Origin: Acidobacteriaceae bacterium
GTDB lineage: Bacteria > Acidobacteriota > Terriglobia > Bryobacterales > Bryobacteraceae
DNA: 64,000 bases
Assembly: GCA_019240475.1 (NCBI GenBank)
Contig: JAFAYI010000006.1
Location: 248,001 to 312,000, forward strand
Direction: 5' to 3'
Part shown: positions 28,234 to 36,338 of the stretch, piece by piece
Layout: each line of letters starts with the position of its first letter
How positions within the stretch are numbered: the stretch's first letter is position 1
The notes under the pieces: model-generated
What the model was told of the DNA's origin: nothing
Databases searched by the model: none
Seen by the model: only the letters and a program-made list of their open reading frames with translations
Program-made: the position numbers and the translations under genes

Positions 28234-29055
28234 ATGAAGCTTAGGATTGTTCTTTCCGTCTCGCTTCTCATCGTTCCGGCGGCGCTCGTCGCGCAGCTCA
28301 GCACGCCCAAGATCGGTATGGTCCGGTACGCGGACCACATGGTTCGCGGCGTCAACGGCCTCGAATCCAACATGCTCTTGGGCGACCGGGCGCTGCTTGA
28401 CGCAGATACGGCCAGCTTCTCAGATTTCGGCGGCCTCGTCTCAATCGCCGGAAGGATTCAACTCTTAAACAGCCAAGCCACGTTAGTCGGCGAGTATCAA
28501 TCGAACGAACCGTCGCCTGTCCTGAACATGGATGGCGCTCTCAGCACGGCCATAGCCTGGCTGCCGTCGCACAGCCTCCTGGTCTACTGGAACGGCGCGG
28601 CTTTTCTTGAGGCTCAACTTCCGGCAGCGGAACTGCCCGGACAGGTCACCTCTCTTCAGCTCGTCGGCCCGACGCTCGCCAGGATGCTTCTCACCGATGC
28701 GGACGGCGGTGTTTCCGAGGCCAGCATCTCACTTCCAACCGGACGCGTGCTCTCATCCGATGCCTTGCCGGGAGTGGTCGGGCCCGCCTTCCTGCAGGAT
28801 GGCTTTATCGTCTTCGAAAGCCCAAACGGGCTCGCCATTCAAGCGCCCAACGGGGCCGTACGAACGCTGCCGCTCCGTGCGGGCGCTCTCTCGTTTGAGC
28901 GCATGTCGTCTGAATGGGTGCATATCGCCTCTCGTTCGACGCAACAGGACTGGGCGCTTCATTTATCCAGCAAAGCTTTGCAGCTTTCCATCCTGCCCAC
29001 GCCTGTCGCGGCGGGCGGCTCGCAGTTGCGACACGACCAGGAGGTGGCGAAGTGA
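28234..29055 (+). CDS. Secreted protein of unknown function
   Basis: A 273-residue protein with a signal peptide (MKLRIVLSVSLLIVPAALVA, likely cleaved before QLSTPK) and a beta-rich body with repeated strand-turn units (SQATLVGEYQ, HSLLVYWNGAAFLEAQLP, GRVLSSDALPGVVGPAFLQDGFIVFE), suggesting a beta-propeller-like fold. No known family. Its stop codon overlaps the GTG start of the next gene. Confidence 0.65.
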   Translation: MKLRIVLSVSLLIVPAALVAQLSTPKIGMVRYADHMVRGVNGLESNMLLGDRALLDADTASFSDFGGLVSIAGRIQLLNSQATLVGEYQSNEPSPVLNMDGALSTAIAWLPSHSLLVYWNGAAFLEAQLPAAELPGQVTSLQLVGPTLARMLLTDADGGVSEASISLPTGRVLSSDALPGVVGPAFLQDGFIVFESPNGLAIQAPNGAVRTLPLRAGALSFERMSSEWVHIASRSTQQDWALHLSSKALQLSILPTPVAAGGSQLRHDQEVAK

Positions 29056-30992
29056 AAGCGCTCCTGGCCGTTCTGTTTCTTTCGATTCCGCTGTGCGCGC
29101 AGGACCTTAGTTTCTATCTCGATAACTCCGGCTCGCTCACTCCTCTCGGTTCCACCTACTCGCTTGCGAACACCGCCGCCGGCAGTTCCACAGGCCTCAC
29201 AATGCGCGTGGCGAACACGTCGGTAAACCGCATCGAGATTGTCTCGATGCTCGTGTCGACCGGTTCCGGCTCGACAGTCGCCAATTCCAATTTTTCCCTC
29301 ACCGGCCTCGACGTTCCCGCCATCCTTTCGCCGCAAGGAACCACCTTCGAAGACTTCACCGTGACATTTGCGCCCGCCGCTGCCGGCCAGATTTCCGGGT
29401 TTCTCACCGTCGCTTATGCGGAGGAACAGAATGGCTGCAGTCTGGATAACACCGACCCCTCGACCGAATGCCCGACGACGGTCACAACCGTTTCCCAACT
29501 CCAGGCCAACGCCACCGCGCCGCAACTGGTATTGACTTACAACAACGGCACTGCCGCCGCGCCCGGGGCGAGCACTCCCATTTCTTTTGGCAACGTCGCT
29601 GTGGGCTCTACCGCTTCCGTCACCTTCACTCTGACGAACGAATCGGCCGGAACCATCAACGTTCCGGCAGTCGCGCTCCAGACCGAGCAGTTCGCCGTAA
29701 GCCCGTTCTCGGTGAACACTTCCACCCTGCCGGCCACCCTCGCCGGCTCCGCTTCGGCCAGCTTCACGGTTACGTTCGCCCCCCAGCCTACCGCCGCTGG
29801 AACCGCGGTTTCCGTTTCCGCAACCCTCGCCGTCGGTTCGAATTCTTATCCCTTGCAAGGGACGGCTTTACCCGCTTCCGGCACTCCCGTGGGAAGCGAT
29901 GGACTACAGGTTACCTGCACCGATAAGACCGGCGCCCACTGCCAAGCGTCCGGTACGACGATACCCATGGGTCCGGATCCAACCACTCTCGATCTGACAT
30001 TCACGCTCACTAATCCGAACCCGCCCGGCACCGCATTCGCCACGTTAGCGGCTCAACCCACGCTGACGACTTCCTCCAACGCCTTCACAATTCAAAGCAT
30101 GACGCTCGCGCCCTATGCTTCCGGCGTGACGGGCGCCACATCCACATTCCCGGCCGGAACATCTGTCACCATTCAGCCGGGCTGGGCGGTTACGTTCCAA
30201 GTAACCTTCTCGCCGGCCCAGGCCGCAAGCGCCACCGCCACGCTCGGCATCGCCAGCGGAATCTCATACACCCTTTCCGGCAAAGCCCCCGCGCCTCTGA
30301 ATCTGACGTTGATGTGCGGAACAACTCCTTGCAGCTCCCAAACCTTCACTAGCCAGCAGCAGGTGCAGGCAACTTTGCAGTGGGCCAACAGCGCTTCTGC
30401 TTCGATTCCTTCTCCCGTGGCTTTAAGCCTGTCCTTCGCTTCCGCTGTGAGTGGAATCAAGACCGATCCGGCCATCACCTTCATCACGCCCGTTCAGGGC
30501 GCGACGCTGAATCAAATATCTTTCAACCAAAATTCGCCGACCGGAACCTTTTCGAACGGTCAATCGCAATTCGCATTTCAGACTGGAACCACTGCCGGCA
30601 CCATCACCCTCACAGCCACAGGCCTTGAGAATCAAACTCAAACTTGGACCTTCGACATATTGGCCGCCAAGGTCCAAATCACGTCGATCAATACTCAGCA
30701 ACAAGCCTCGAACGTGGTGGTCACAATCGATGGCTACGATAACACCTACAGCGCTGGACAGCTTTCATTCACGTTCTTCAACACATCCGGCCAGGCGATT
30801 TCGCCCGGCGCTATTGTCGTGAACGCGGCGTCGAACTTCCAGCAATACTTCTTCACCAACAATCAGGGTGGCGGCGTATTTGCCTTGCAAGCCACTTTCC
30901 CGGTCAACGGCGATGTCACGCAGATCGGGTCAGTAACCGCCAGCATTTCGAACTCCGCTGGAAGCACCTCTACCACGCAGTCCTTCCCATAA
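29052..30992 (+). CDS. Secreted choice-of-anchor-D / ASH-domain protein
   Basis: A 646-residue exported protein. The frame is open from 28914, but GTG at 29052 starts a proper signal peptide (VKALLAVLFLSIPLCA) and overlaps the previous stop by three bases. The body contains several Ig-like beta-sandwich repeats of the choice-of-anchor-D/ASPM-SPD2-Hydin type. The clearest has PISFGNVAVGSTASVTFTLTN, with further units containing ASFTVTFAPQPT and VTFQVTFSPAQAA. Such proteins are abundant in Acidobacteriota and are thought to act at the cell surface. It is the last gene of the three-gene secreted set. Confidence 0.78.
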   Translation: MKALLAVLFLSIPLCAQDLSFYLDNSGSLTPLGSTYSLANTAAGSSTGLTMRVANTSVNRIEIVSMLVSTGSGSTVANSNFSLTGLDVPAILSPQGTTFEDFTVTFAPAAAGQISGFLTVAYAEEQNGCSLDNTDPSTECPTTVTTVSQLQANATAPQLVLTYNNGTAAAPGASTPISFGNVAVGSTASVTFTLTNESAGTINVPAVALQTEQFAVSPFSVNTSTLPATLAGSASASFTVTFAPQPTAAGTAVSVSATLAVGSNSYPLQGTALPASGTPVGSDGLQVTCTDKTGAHCQASGTTIPMGPDPTTLDLTFTLTNPNPPGTAFATLAAQPTLTTSSNAFTIQSMTLAPYASGVTGATSTFPAGTSVTIQPGWAVTFQVTFSPAQAASATATLGIASGISYTLSGKAPAPLNLTLMCGTTPCSSQTFTSQQQVQATLQWANSASASIPSPVALSLSFASAVSGIKTDPAITFITPVQGATLNQISFNQNSPTGTFSNGQSQFAFQTGTTAGTITLTATGLENQTQTWTFDILAAKVQITSINTQQQASNVVVTIDGYDNTYSAGQLSFTFFNTSGQAISPGAIVVNAASNFQQYFFTNNQGGGVFALQATFPVNGDVTQIGSVTASISNSAGSTSTTQSFP

Positions 30993-31029
30993 AGCTCCTC
31001 CGCCCAAGAGTGTGCGCTACCGTTGGATA

Positions 31030-31806
31030 ATGCCGGCGGTAGCGCTCACGATTGCCGGGTCCGATCCCAGCGGCGGCGCGGGTATTCAAGCCGATCTCAA
31101 GACCTTCCATCAATTCGGCGTCTACGGTGAAGCGGTTGTCACGCTGGTAACCGCCCAAAACACCGGAAGCGTATCCTGGGTGGAAACGCTATCCGCCGAT
31201 CTGGTCGGGAAACAGATCGGCGCGGTGCTCGGCGATATTCCCCCGACGGCGGCGAAAACCGGCGCGCTTGGCAGCCCGGCCATCGTCGAAGAGGTCGCCG
31301 CGCTTGCCGCAACCTTCTCTTTCCCGCTCGTAGTAGATCCGGTCATGATTAGCAAGCATGGCGCCCGGCTCTTAGACGATGCGATTCACCCCTTGAAACG
31401 GCTGCTCCTGCCGCGCGCCGCTTTGGTCACTCCCAACATCCCGGAAGCCGAAGCGCTGACCGGCGTCATTATCGCGAATCTGGACGGCATGCTCGCCGCG
31501 GCGCATCGCATGCTCGACATGGGATGCCAAGCCGTTCTGTTGAAGGGCGGTCATGCGCCGGGAGAGGCGGTCGATGTCTTGGTCGGCTGCGGGGAACCGG
31601 TCTTTCTACGGGGCGCGCGCGTAGAAACGCGCCATACTCACGGTTGTGGTTGTACGTATTCGGCCGCCATTGCGGCCGGATTAGCGAAAGGCCAAGCGCT
31701 CGTGGAAGCCGTTCGCCAAGCAAAAGTCTTCATACAGCGCGCCATTGAGACGGCCCCCGGATTCGGCTCGGGCCACGGCCCGCTCAATCATTTCGCGCCG
31801 CTTTAG
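31030..31806 (+). CDS. thiD: Hydroxymethylpyrimidine (phosphate) kinase
   Basis: Phosphorylates HMP and HMP-P in thiamine biosynthesis. The 258-residue ribokinase-fold protein begins PAVALTIAGSDPSGGAGIQADLKTF, the family signature, and has DPVMISKHGARLL, TPNIPEAEALTG, VLLKGGHAPGEAVD and the anion-hole motif THGCGCTYSAAIAAGLAKG. The residue before the catalytic GC is Cys where many homologues have Thr, Ala or Ser. An upstream GTG at 31012 is in frame; ATG at 31030 is preferred because the conserved region begins right after it. thiO lies 27 kb away in the same window. Confidence 0.9.
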   Translation: MPAVALTIAGSDPSGGAGIQADLKTFHQFGVYGEAVVTLVTAQNTGSVSWVETLSADLVGKQIGAVLGDIPPTAAKTGALGSPAIVEEVAALAATFSFPLVVDPVMISKHGARLLDDAIHPLKRLLLPRAALVTPNIPEAEALTGVIIANLDGMLAAAHRMLDMGCQAVLLKGGHAPGEAVDVLVGCGEPVFLRGARVETRHTHGCGCTYSAAIAAGLAKGQALVEAVRQAKVFIQRAIETAPGFGSGHGPLNHFAPL

Positions 31807-31818
31807 GCGCCCACCCGA

Positions 31819-33258
31819 TCAGTATTTCGGCACTGTCGGATCAACCTTGTCGCTCCATGCGAGGATCCCGCCGGTCATATTTCGGACGTTCCGGAAGCCA
31901 TTCTGCTTCAGCAGATCGACCGCCTTCTGACTACGGGCGCCGCTCTTGCAATGCGCCACAATGTCGGCGTCCGAATCAAGCTCGTTCAGATGCTTCGGCA
32001 GTTCGCCAAGCGGAATCAGCCTCGCGCCAGGAATTCTCGCAATCTGGTATTCGTGCGGCTCGCGAACATCAATGAGGACAAAATCGTCCCCCCGATCCAG
32101 CTTCTTCTTCACCTCCGTTACGTCGATTGCGCCGTCTGTGGGAACCGCTTCGGATGCCATAGGCCTTACTCCGCAAAACTCCTGGTAATCGATTAATCTG
32201 GTGACGGTCGGATGCTCTCCGCACACCGGGCAATCGCGATCGCGCCGCAGCCTCAGCTCGCGAAACCGCATGCTCAATGCATCATACAGCAGTAGCCTGT
32301 TCTTCAGCGTCTCGCCGATCCCGAGAACGATCTTCACGGCTTCGGTCGCCTGTACCAGTCCAATCAGGCCCGGCAGAATCCCCAGCACTCCGCCCTCCGC
32401 GCAGCTCGGCACGAGTCCCGGAGGCGGCGGCTCGGGATACAAACAGCGGTAGCACGGCCCATCCTGATAGGCGAAGACAGTGGCTTGACCTTCGAAACGA
32501 AAAATCGAACCGTACACGTTCGGCTTTTTGAGCAGCACGCAGGCGTCGTTCACCAGGTAACGCGTCGGGAAATTATCCGTACCGTCCACCACTACGTCGT
32601 ACTCCCTCAAAATTTCGAGCGCGTTCTCGCTCGATAAACCGGTGTCGAACTTATCGATCGCGATATTGGGATTGATATCGCGCATGCGATCCGCCGCCGA
32701 GTCTAGCTTTTTGCGCCCCAGATCGCGTGTCCCGTGAATCACCTGCCGCTGCAGGTTGGATGCGTCAACCACGTCGAAATCTACGATGCCGATGCGGCCG
32801 ACGCCCGCCGCCGCCAGATATAATCCCAGCGGCGCCCCCAGTCCACCCGCGCCGATCAATGCCACCTTGGCCTGCTTCAGCTTGAGCTGACCCTCCATGC
32901 CCACCTCGGGCAGAATCAGATGCCGGCTGTAGCGCGCAACCTCTTCGTTGCTCAGCGCGGCAGCTTGCGGCTCCGCCACTGCCGTGGACCCGCCCGCGAT
33001 GCTCGGCACAATCGAAATGGTCTCGTTTCCTTCCAGCTCGGTCGCGTCTTTGTCCATGTAGCGAATGTCTTCGTCATTCACATACACGTTTACAAAGCTG
33101 CGCAGCTTGCCTTGTTCGTTGAACAGGTTCTTCTTTATGTTCGGATACTGGGCGGTCAGCGCGGCAAGCGCTTCGCCGACCGTCGCGCCCGTCACTTCGA
33201 CGGCGTCTTGCTGCTCCGTAAATTGCCGCAGCGCGGTTGGTATCAGGATTTTTGCCAT
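31819..33258 (-). CDS. Fused sulfur carrier (CysO/ThiS-like) - MoeZ adenylyltransferase - rhodanese
   Basis: A 479-residue three-domain fusion. Residues 1-90 are a ubiquitin-like sulfur carrier ending in SIAGG, the di-glycine that is normally the free C-terminus. After a short linker comes an E1-like adenylyltransferase: YSRHLILPEVG, VALIGAGGLGAPLGLYLAAAG (ATP site), VVVDGTDNFPTRYL, zinc CxxC pairs CYRC and CPVC, and the catalytic-loop PSCAEGGVLG. The last 120 residues are a rhodanese domain with active site VAHCKSGARS. In mycobacteria CysO, MoeZ and Mec are separate proteins that feed cysteine synthesis with CysM. Here it follows mec and cysM-like genes in an overlapping operon. An in-frame GTG at 32979, just after the Gly-Gly, could also start a carrier-free form. 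Confidence 0.9.
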   Translation of the reverse strand: MAKILIPTALRQFTEQQDAVEVTGATVGEALAALTAQYPNIKKNLFNEQGKLRSFVNVYVNDEDIRYMDKDATELEGNETISIVPSIAGGSTAVAEPQAAALSNEEVARYSRHLILPEVGMEGQLKLKQAKVALIGAGGLGAPLGLYLAAAGVGRIGIVDFDVVDASNLQRQVIHGTRDLGRKKLDSAADRMRDINPNIAIDKFDTGLSSENALEILREYDVVVDGTDNFPTRYLVNDACVLLKKPNVYGSIFRFEGQATVFAYQDGPCYRCLYPEPPPPGLVPSCAEGGVLGILPGLIGLVQATEAVKIVLGIGETLKNRLLLYDALSMRFRELRLRRDRDCPVCGEHPTVTRLIDYQEFCGVRPMASEAVPTDGAIDVTEVKKKLDRGDDFVLIDVREPHEYQIARIPGARLIPLGELPKHLNELDSDADIVAHCKSGARSQKAVDLLKQNGFRNVRNMTGGILAWSDKVDPTVPKY

Positions 33259-33668
33259 ATCAATTCCTCGCGGTCTGCCCGGGTCTGATCCAGATCGGGC
33301 AGGAAACTGCGCGCGTGATCAAACTTGCCATCGCGAACGGATAAAACGACGAACGAGTACCACGGGCAGGAATTCTTCAAATCCGTCTCTGAGAAATACG
33401 CCTCGCAGTTCGGATGCGAATGGAAGATTCCGATGAGGTCCAGCCCTTGCGCGCGCGCCTCTTTATCGGCTGAAAGCAGATCTTCCGGCCGCAGTTCATA
33501 GCGAGCGCCCTTCTCGCCCTCATACGAATTCTCCATCGCGACGGCGGCGGTCACCACCTTTTTATCGATCTGTATCCGTCCCAGCATCGCTCCGCAGCAT
33601 TCGTCCGGGTAGGTCCGCTCGGCGTGAAGTACCATTGAATCCCAGGCGTGCTTCTCAATTTCAATCAT
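33243..33668 (-). CDS. mec: JAMM/MPN+ metalloprotease, Mec-like
   Basis: A 141-residue JAB1/MPN/Mov34 zinc peptidase. The catalytic Glu lies in YPDECCGAMLG and the JAMM signature is IGIFHSHPNCEAYFSETD (HxH...SxxD). Mycobacterial Mec releases cysteine from the CysO-cysteine adduct; here it probably also, or instead, cuts the fused carrier after its Gly-Gly. ATG at 33668 is chosen over the longer frame because the fold begins there and it overlaps the end of the upstream cysteine synthase by 8 bases. Its own end overlaps the next gene's start by 16 bases, so the three are translated together. Confidence 0.88.
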   Translation of the reverse strand: MIEIEKHAWDSMVLHAERTYPDECCGAMLGRIQIDKKVVTAAVAMENSYEGEKGARYELRPEDLLSADKEARAQGLDLIGIFHSHPNCEAYFSETDLKNSCPWYSFVVLSVRDGKFDHARSFLPDLDQTRADREELIWQKS

Positions 33669-34590
33669 TCCAGAACGGCTCACTGAGATATTTCTGGCCG
33701 CCGTCACAGAGTATCGTGACCACCACTCCAGCGCCGTCCTCGCGGGCGATCCCTTCGGCTACCCTCGAGGCCGCAAGCACATTCGCCGCGGCCGATACGC
33801 CAACCAGAAGTCCTTCTTCGTGCGCCAGCCGGCGCGCCATCGCGTACGCGTCTTCCGTCTCGATCCAGAGGTTTTCATCGGCCAGATTCGGATCGTAAAT
33901 CTCCGGCTTGATCGCCGAAGGCATATGCTTTGTGCCCTCCAACCCGTGCAGCGGCGATGCGGGCTGCACCGAGATGCATTTCACATGCGGCAGGTCTTGG
34001 CGAAGCCGCCGCGTCACGCCCGTAAACGTGCCCGTCGTGCCTAGCGCTGCCACGAAATGCGTTACCTTGCCCGCCGTTTCTTCGATGATCTCAGGCGCGG
34101 TTGTGTGAAAATGCGCCTGCCAGTTAGCCGGGTTGCTGTATTGGTCCGGATAAAAATAAGCGGACGGGTTTTCTTGATAAATCCGCCTGCAAACGCGCAA
34201 AGCGCCATCCGAACCCTCCGCCGCGTCGGTCAAAACCAGCTCCGCGCCATAGGCCCGCAGAATCTGCTTACGCTCGGAGGAAGCATTCGCCGGAAGACAC
34301 AGCTTCACCCGATAACCTCTCGCCGAGCAGATCATCGCGTACGCAATGCCCGTATTGCCGCTCGTCGAATCCAACAGGATCTTCCCGGGGACCAGTTGTC
34401 CTGTCTCCTCTCCGCGGCGGATCATGTTCAATGCCGGGCGATCCTTCACAGAACCTCCGGGATTAAAGAACTCGGCTTTTCCGAAAACCCGCGCGCGGCC
34501 GCGGCTCGCCGATCGTATCTCAAGCAAGGGAGTTTGGCCGATCCGTTCCAGTAAGTCGATACGGACCAACGTAGGCGCCAGGGCAGACAT
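33661..34590 (-). CDS. cysM: Cysteine synthase family (CysM-like) PLP enzyme
   Basis: A 309-residue PLP enzyme of fold type II. NPGGSVKDRPALNMIRRGEE holds the PLP lysine, STSGNTGIAYAMICSARGY is the substrate loop, ALGTTGTFTGVTRRL binds the PLP phosphate, and the protein closes with TILCDGGQKYLSEPFW. It makes cysteine from O-acetyl- or O-phosphoserine; adjacency to the carrier fusion and JAMM protease suggests the thiocarboxylated carrier is the sulfur donor, as with mycobacterial CysM. ATG at 34590 is used since longer starts run into the antiporter gene. Confidence 0.88.
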   Translation of the reverse strand: MSALAPTLVRIDLLERIGQTPLLEIRSASRGRARVFGKAEFFNPGGSVKDRPALNMIRRGEETGQLVPGKILLDSTSGNTGIAYAMICSARGYRVKLCLPANASSERKQILRAYGAELVLTDAAEGSDGALRVCRRIYQENPSAYFYPDQYSNPANWQAHFHTTAPEIIEETAGKVTHFVAALGTTGTFTGVTRRLRQDLPHVKCISVQPASPLHGLEGTKHMPSAIKPEIYDPNLADENLWIETEDAYAMARRLAHEEGLLVGVSAAANVLAASRVAEGIAREDGAGVVVTILCDGGQKYLSEPFWND

Positions 34591-34615
34591 CGTCAATACT
34601 AGTTTAAGTCTATCG

Positions 34616-36232
34616 TCATTGGGGAGAAGCTCGCCCATCCGTGTCACTCGCCGCAAACCTTGCGTCTAGCAAATCCAATTCGTGCTCAAGAGCGCGCAGC
34701 ACTTCGTCGTGGATCTTATTCTCATCGCGCAGCTTAACCGCGATAGCGCGCTCCACGCTCCGAAGCTGGCGCGCAAGGGATTCATGATCGATCTGCGGAG
34801 CGTCCGAGCGGTCCGCCGCTCTCTCCAGAAGGGAAAGCCGCCGGCGATAGTAGCGCTCCACTTGATCGAAAATCTCAGCCTTCTCGCGCCCGCTCTGATC
34901 GCGCAACCGGTTAAGCGAATCGAGCGCCGCCGAGGTCATCTCCCGCCGCGCCAGGTCCTCTTCTTCGTGCCCGGGCATGGTCGAAAATCCCAATCGGCGA
35001 ATGAGAGCCGGCAGGCTCAGGCCCTGCACCACAAGCGTCGCGAAAATCGCGCAGAACGAGAGAAAAATGATGAGGCTGCGCTGCGGGAACGCGGAGCCGT
35101 TCTGCAAAGCGAGGGGCAGCGACATCGCCGCCGCGAGCGCAAGCACCCCGCGCATGCCCGCCCACCCGACCAGAAACACTAGCCTGGGAGAAAGCGGCTC
35201 CGCCCGCCTCCCGATCGCGCATGAAATTCGCGAAGAGAGCCACGCGCCTGGGAACACCCACAACATGCGCAATGCTATGACTACGCCGCTAAATAACGCG
35301 CCATCGATTCCGAGAGTGAGAATGCTCGTCCCCTTGAGTTCACTCAGCACGAACGGCAATTGCAGGCCGAGCGCCAGGAAGACTACGCCGTTCAAACCGA
35401 AATCAATGGTCCGCCAAACACTCGAAGCTTCCATGCGTGCATGAAGAGAATAGAAATCGGAGCTGCGACGGCCAAGATACAACCCGCAGGCGAGCGTCGC
35501 CAACACTCCGGAGCATCCGGCGCTTTCCGCCGCCAAATACGCAATATACGGAGTAATGATGCCGATCGTAATTTCAATTGGCGCTTCATTGATACGGCTG
35601 AGAACGGCTCGAATGACAACTGCAATACCGAGCCCAATCGCGAGCGCCGCGAAAACTAAATAAGTCAGTACCCCGGCGCCCTGGAAGAAAGAAGGCGTAA
35701 CACCCGAAATGACCATCGCTAGAGTGAACTTAAGAGCCACAAGGCCGCTGCCGTCGTTTACGAGGCTCTCGGCTTCGAGCAGATCTACGATGCGCCGCGG
35801 CAAACCCACCCGCTTGGCGGTTGCAGTAGCTGCGATCGCGTCGGTCGCCGCCACCACCGACCCCAGCACCAGGCCGGTCCTCCAGTCGAAGCCCGGCAGC
35901 ATCCAGCGTGTAGTCGCCGCGACGCCGAATACGGTGAATCCCACGAGCCCGAAAGCCAGCATCAAAATGCTCACCAGGTTCCTCCTGAAATCGCGCCACG
36001 AAGTATGGAACGCGGCCGAAAACACCAGAGGCGGAAGAATGATCAGAAACACCACGTTGGGCTCCAGCAATACGCGCGGCGCGCGCGGAATAAAGCTGAG
36101 CAGGAGACCGCCGATCACCAGCACAATCGGGTAAGCGACTTGCAAACGCTTCGCTAACAGAGCCAGCGTGCAGACAAGAAACAACAGCACAAGAACAATA
36201 ACTTCGATATGACTGATCTCGCCCGCCGGCAT
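34616..36232 (-). CDS. Na+/H+ antiporter, CPA1 family
   Basis: A 538-residue antiporter with about 12 membrane helices. Key segments are VVFLIILPPLVFSAAFHTSW, GSVVAATDAIAATATAKRVGLP (with the ion-binding ATD) and LLEAESLVNDGSGLVALKFTLAM (the conserved ND). A cytoplasmic helical tail of about 140 residues follows the last helix. ATG at 36232 is taken because the first hydrophobic helix follows it directly; the frame is open to 36283. It precedes the cysteine operon by 25 bases on the same strand, so read-through transcription is possible. Confidence 0.9.
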   Translation of the reverse strand: MPAGEISHIEVIVLVLLFLVCTLALLAKRLQVAYPIVLVIGGLLLSFIPRAPRVLLEPNVVFLIILPPLVFSAAFHTSWRDFRRNLVSILMLAFGLVGFTVFGVAATTRWMLPGFDWRTGLVLGSVVAATDAIAATATAKRVGLPRRIVDLLEAESLVNDGSGLVALKFTLAMVISGVTPSFFQGAGVLTYLVFAALAIGLGIAVVIRAVLSRINEAPIEITIGIITPYIAYLAAESAGCSGVLATLACGLYLGRRSSDFYSLHARMEASSVWRTIDFGLNGVVFLALGLQLPFVLSELKGTSILTLGIDGALFSGVVIALRMLWVFPGAWLSSRISCAIGRRAEPLSPRLVFLVGWAGMRGVLALAAAMSLPLALQNGSAFPQRSLIIFLSFCAIFATLVVQGLSLPALIRRLGFSTMPGHEEEDLARREMTSAALDSLNRLRDQSGREKAEIFDQVERYYRRRLSLLERAADRSDAPQIDHESLARQLRSVERAIAVKLRDENKIHDEVLRALEHELDLLDARFAASDTDGRASPQ

Positions 36233-36338
36233 GGCTCTCGTCCGCCAACATAGCGCACGAACTCTGCTGGATTCTCGTGTCATTCCGGCGTTTCGTTCGC
36301 GCCGCGCTCTACTTGGGATGCTCTGCTAAGGTGGTCGC

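Noticed and set aside
31650..31680. ThiD motif THGCGCT suspected of a damaged active site
   Set aside because: The residue before the catalytic GC is variable in the family (Thr, Ser, Ala); Cys is compatible with activity.
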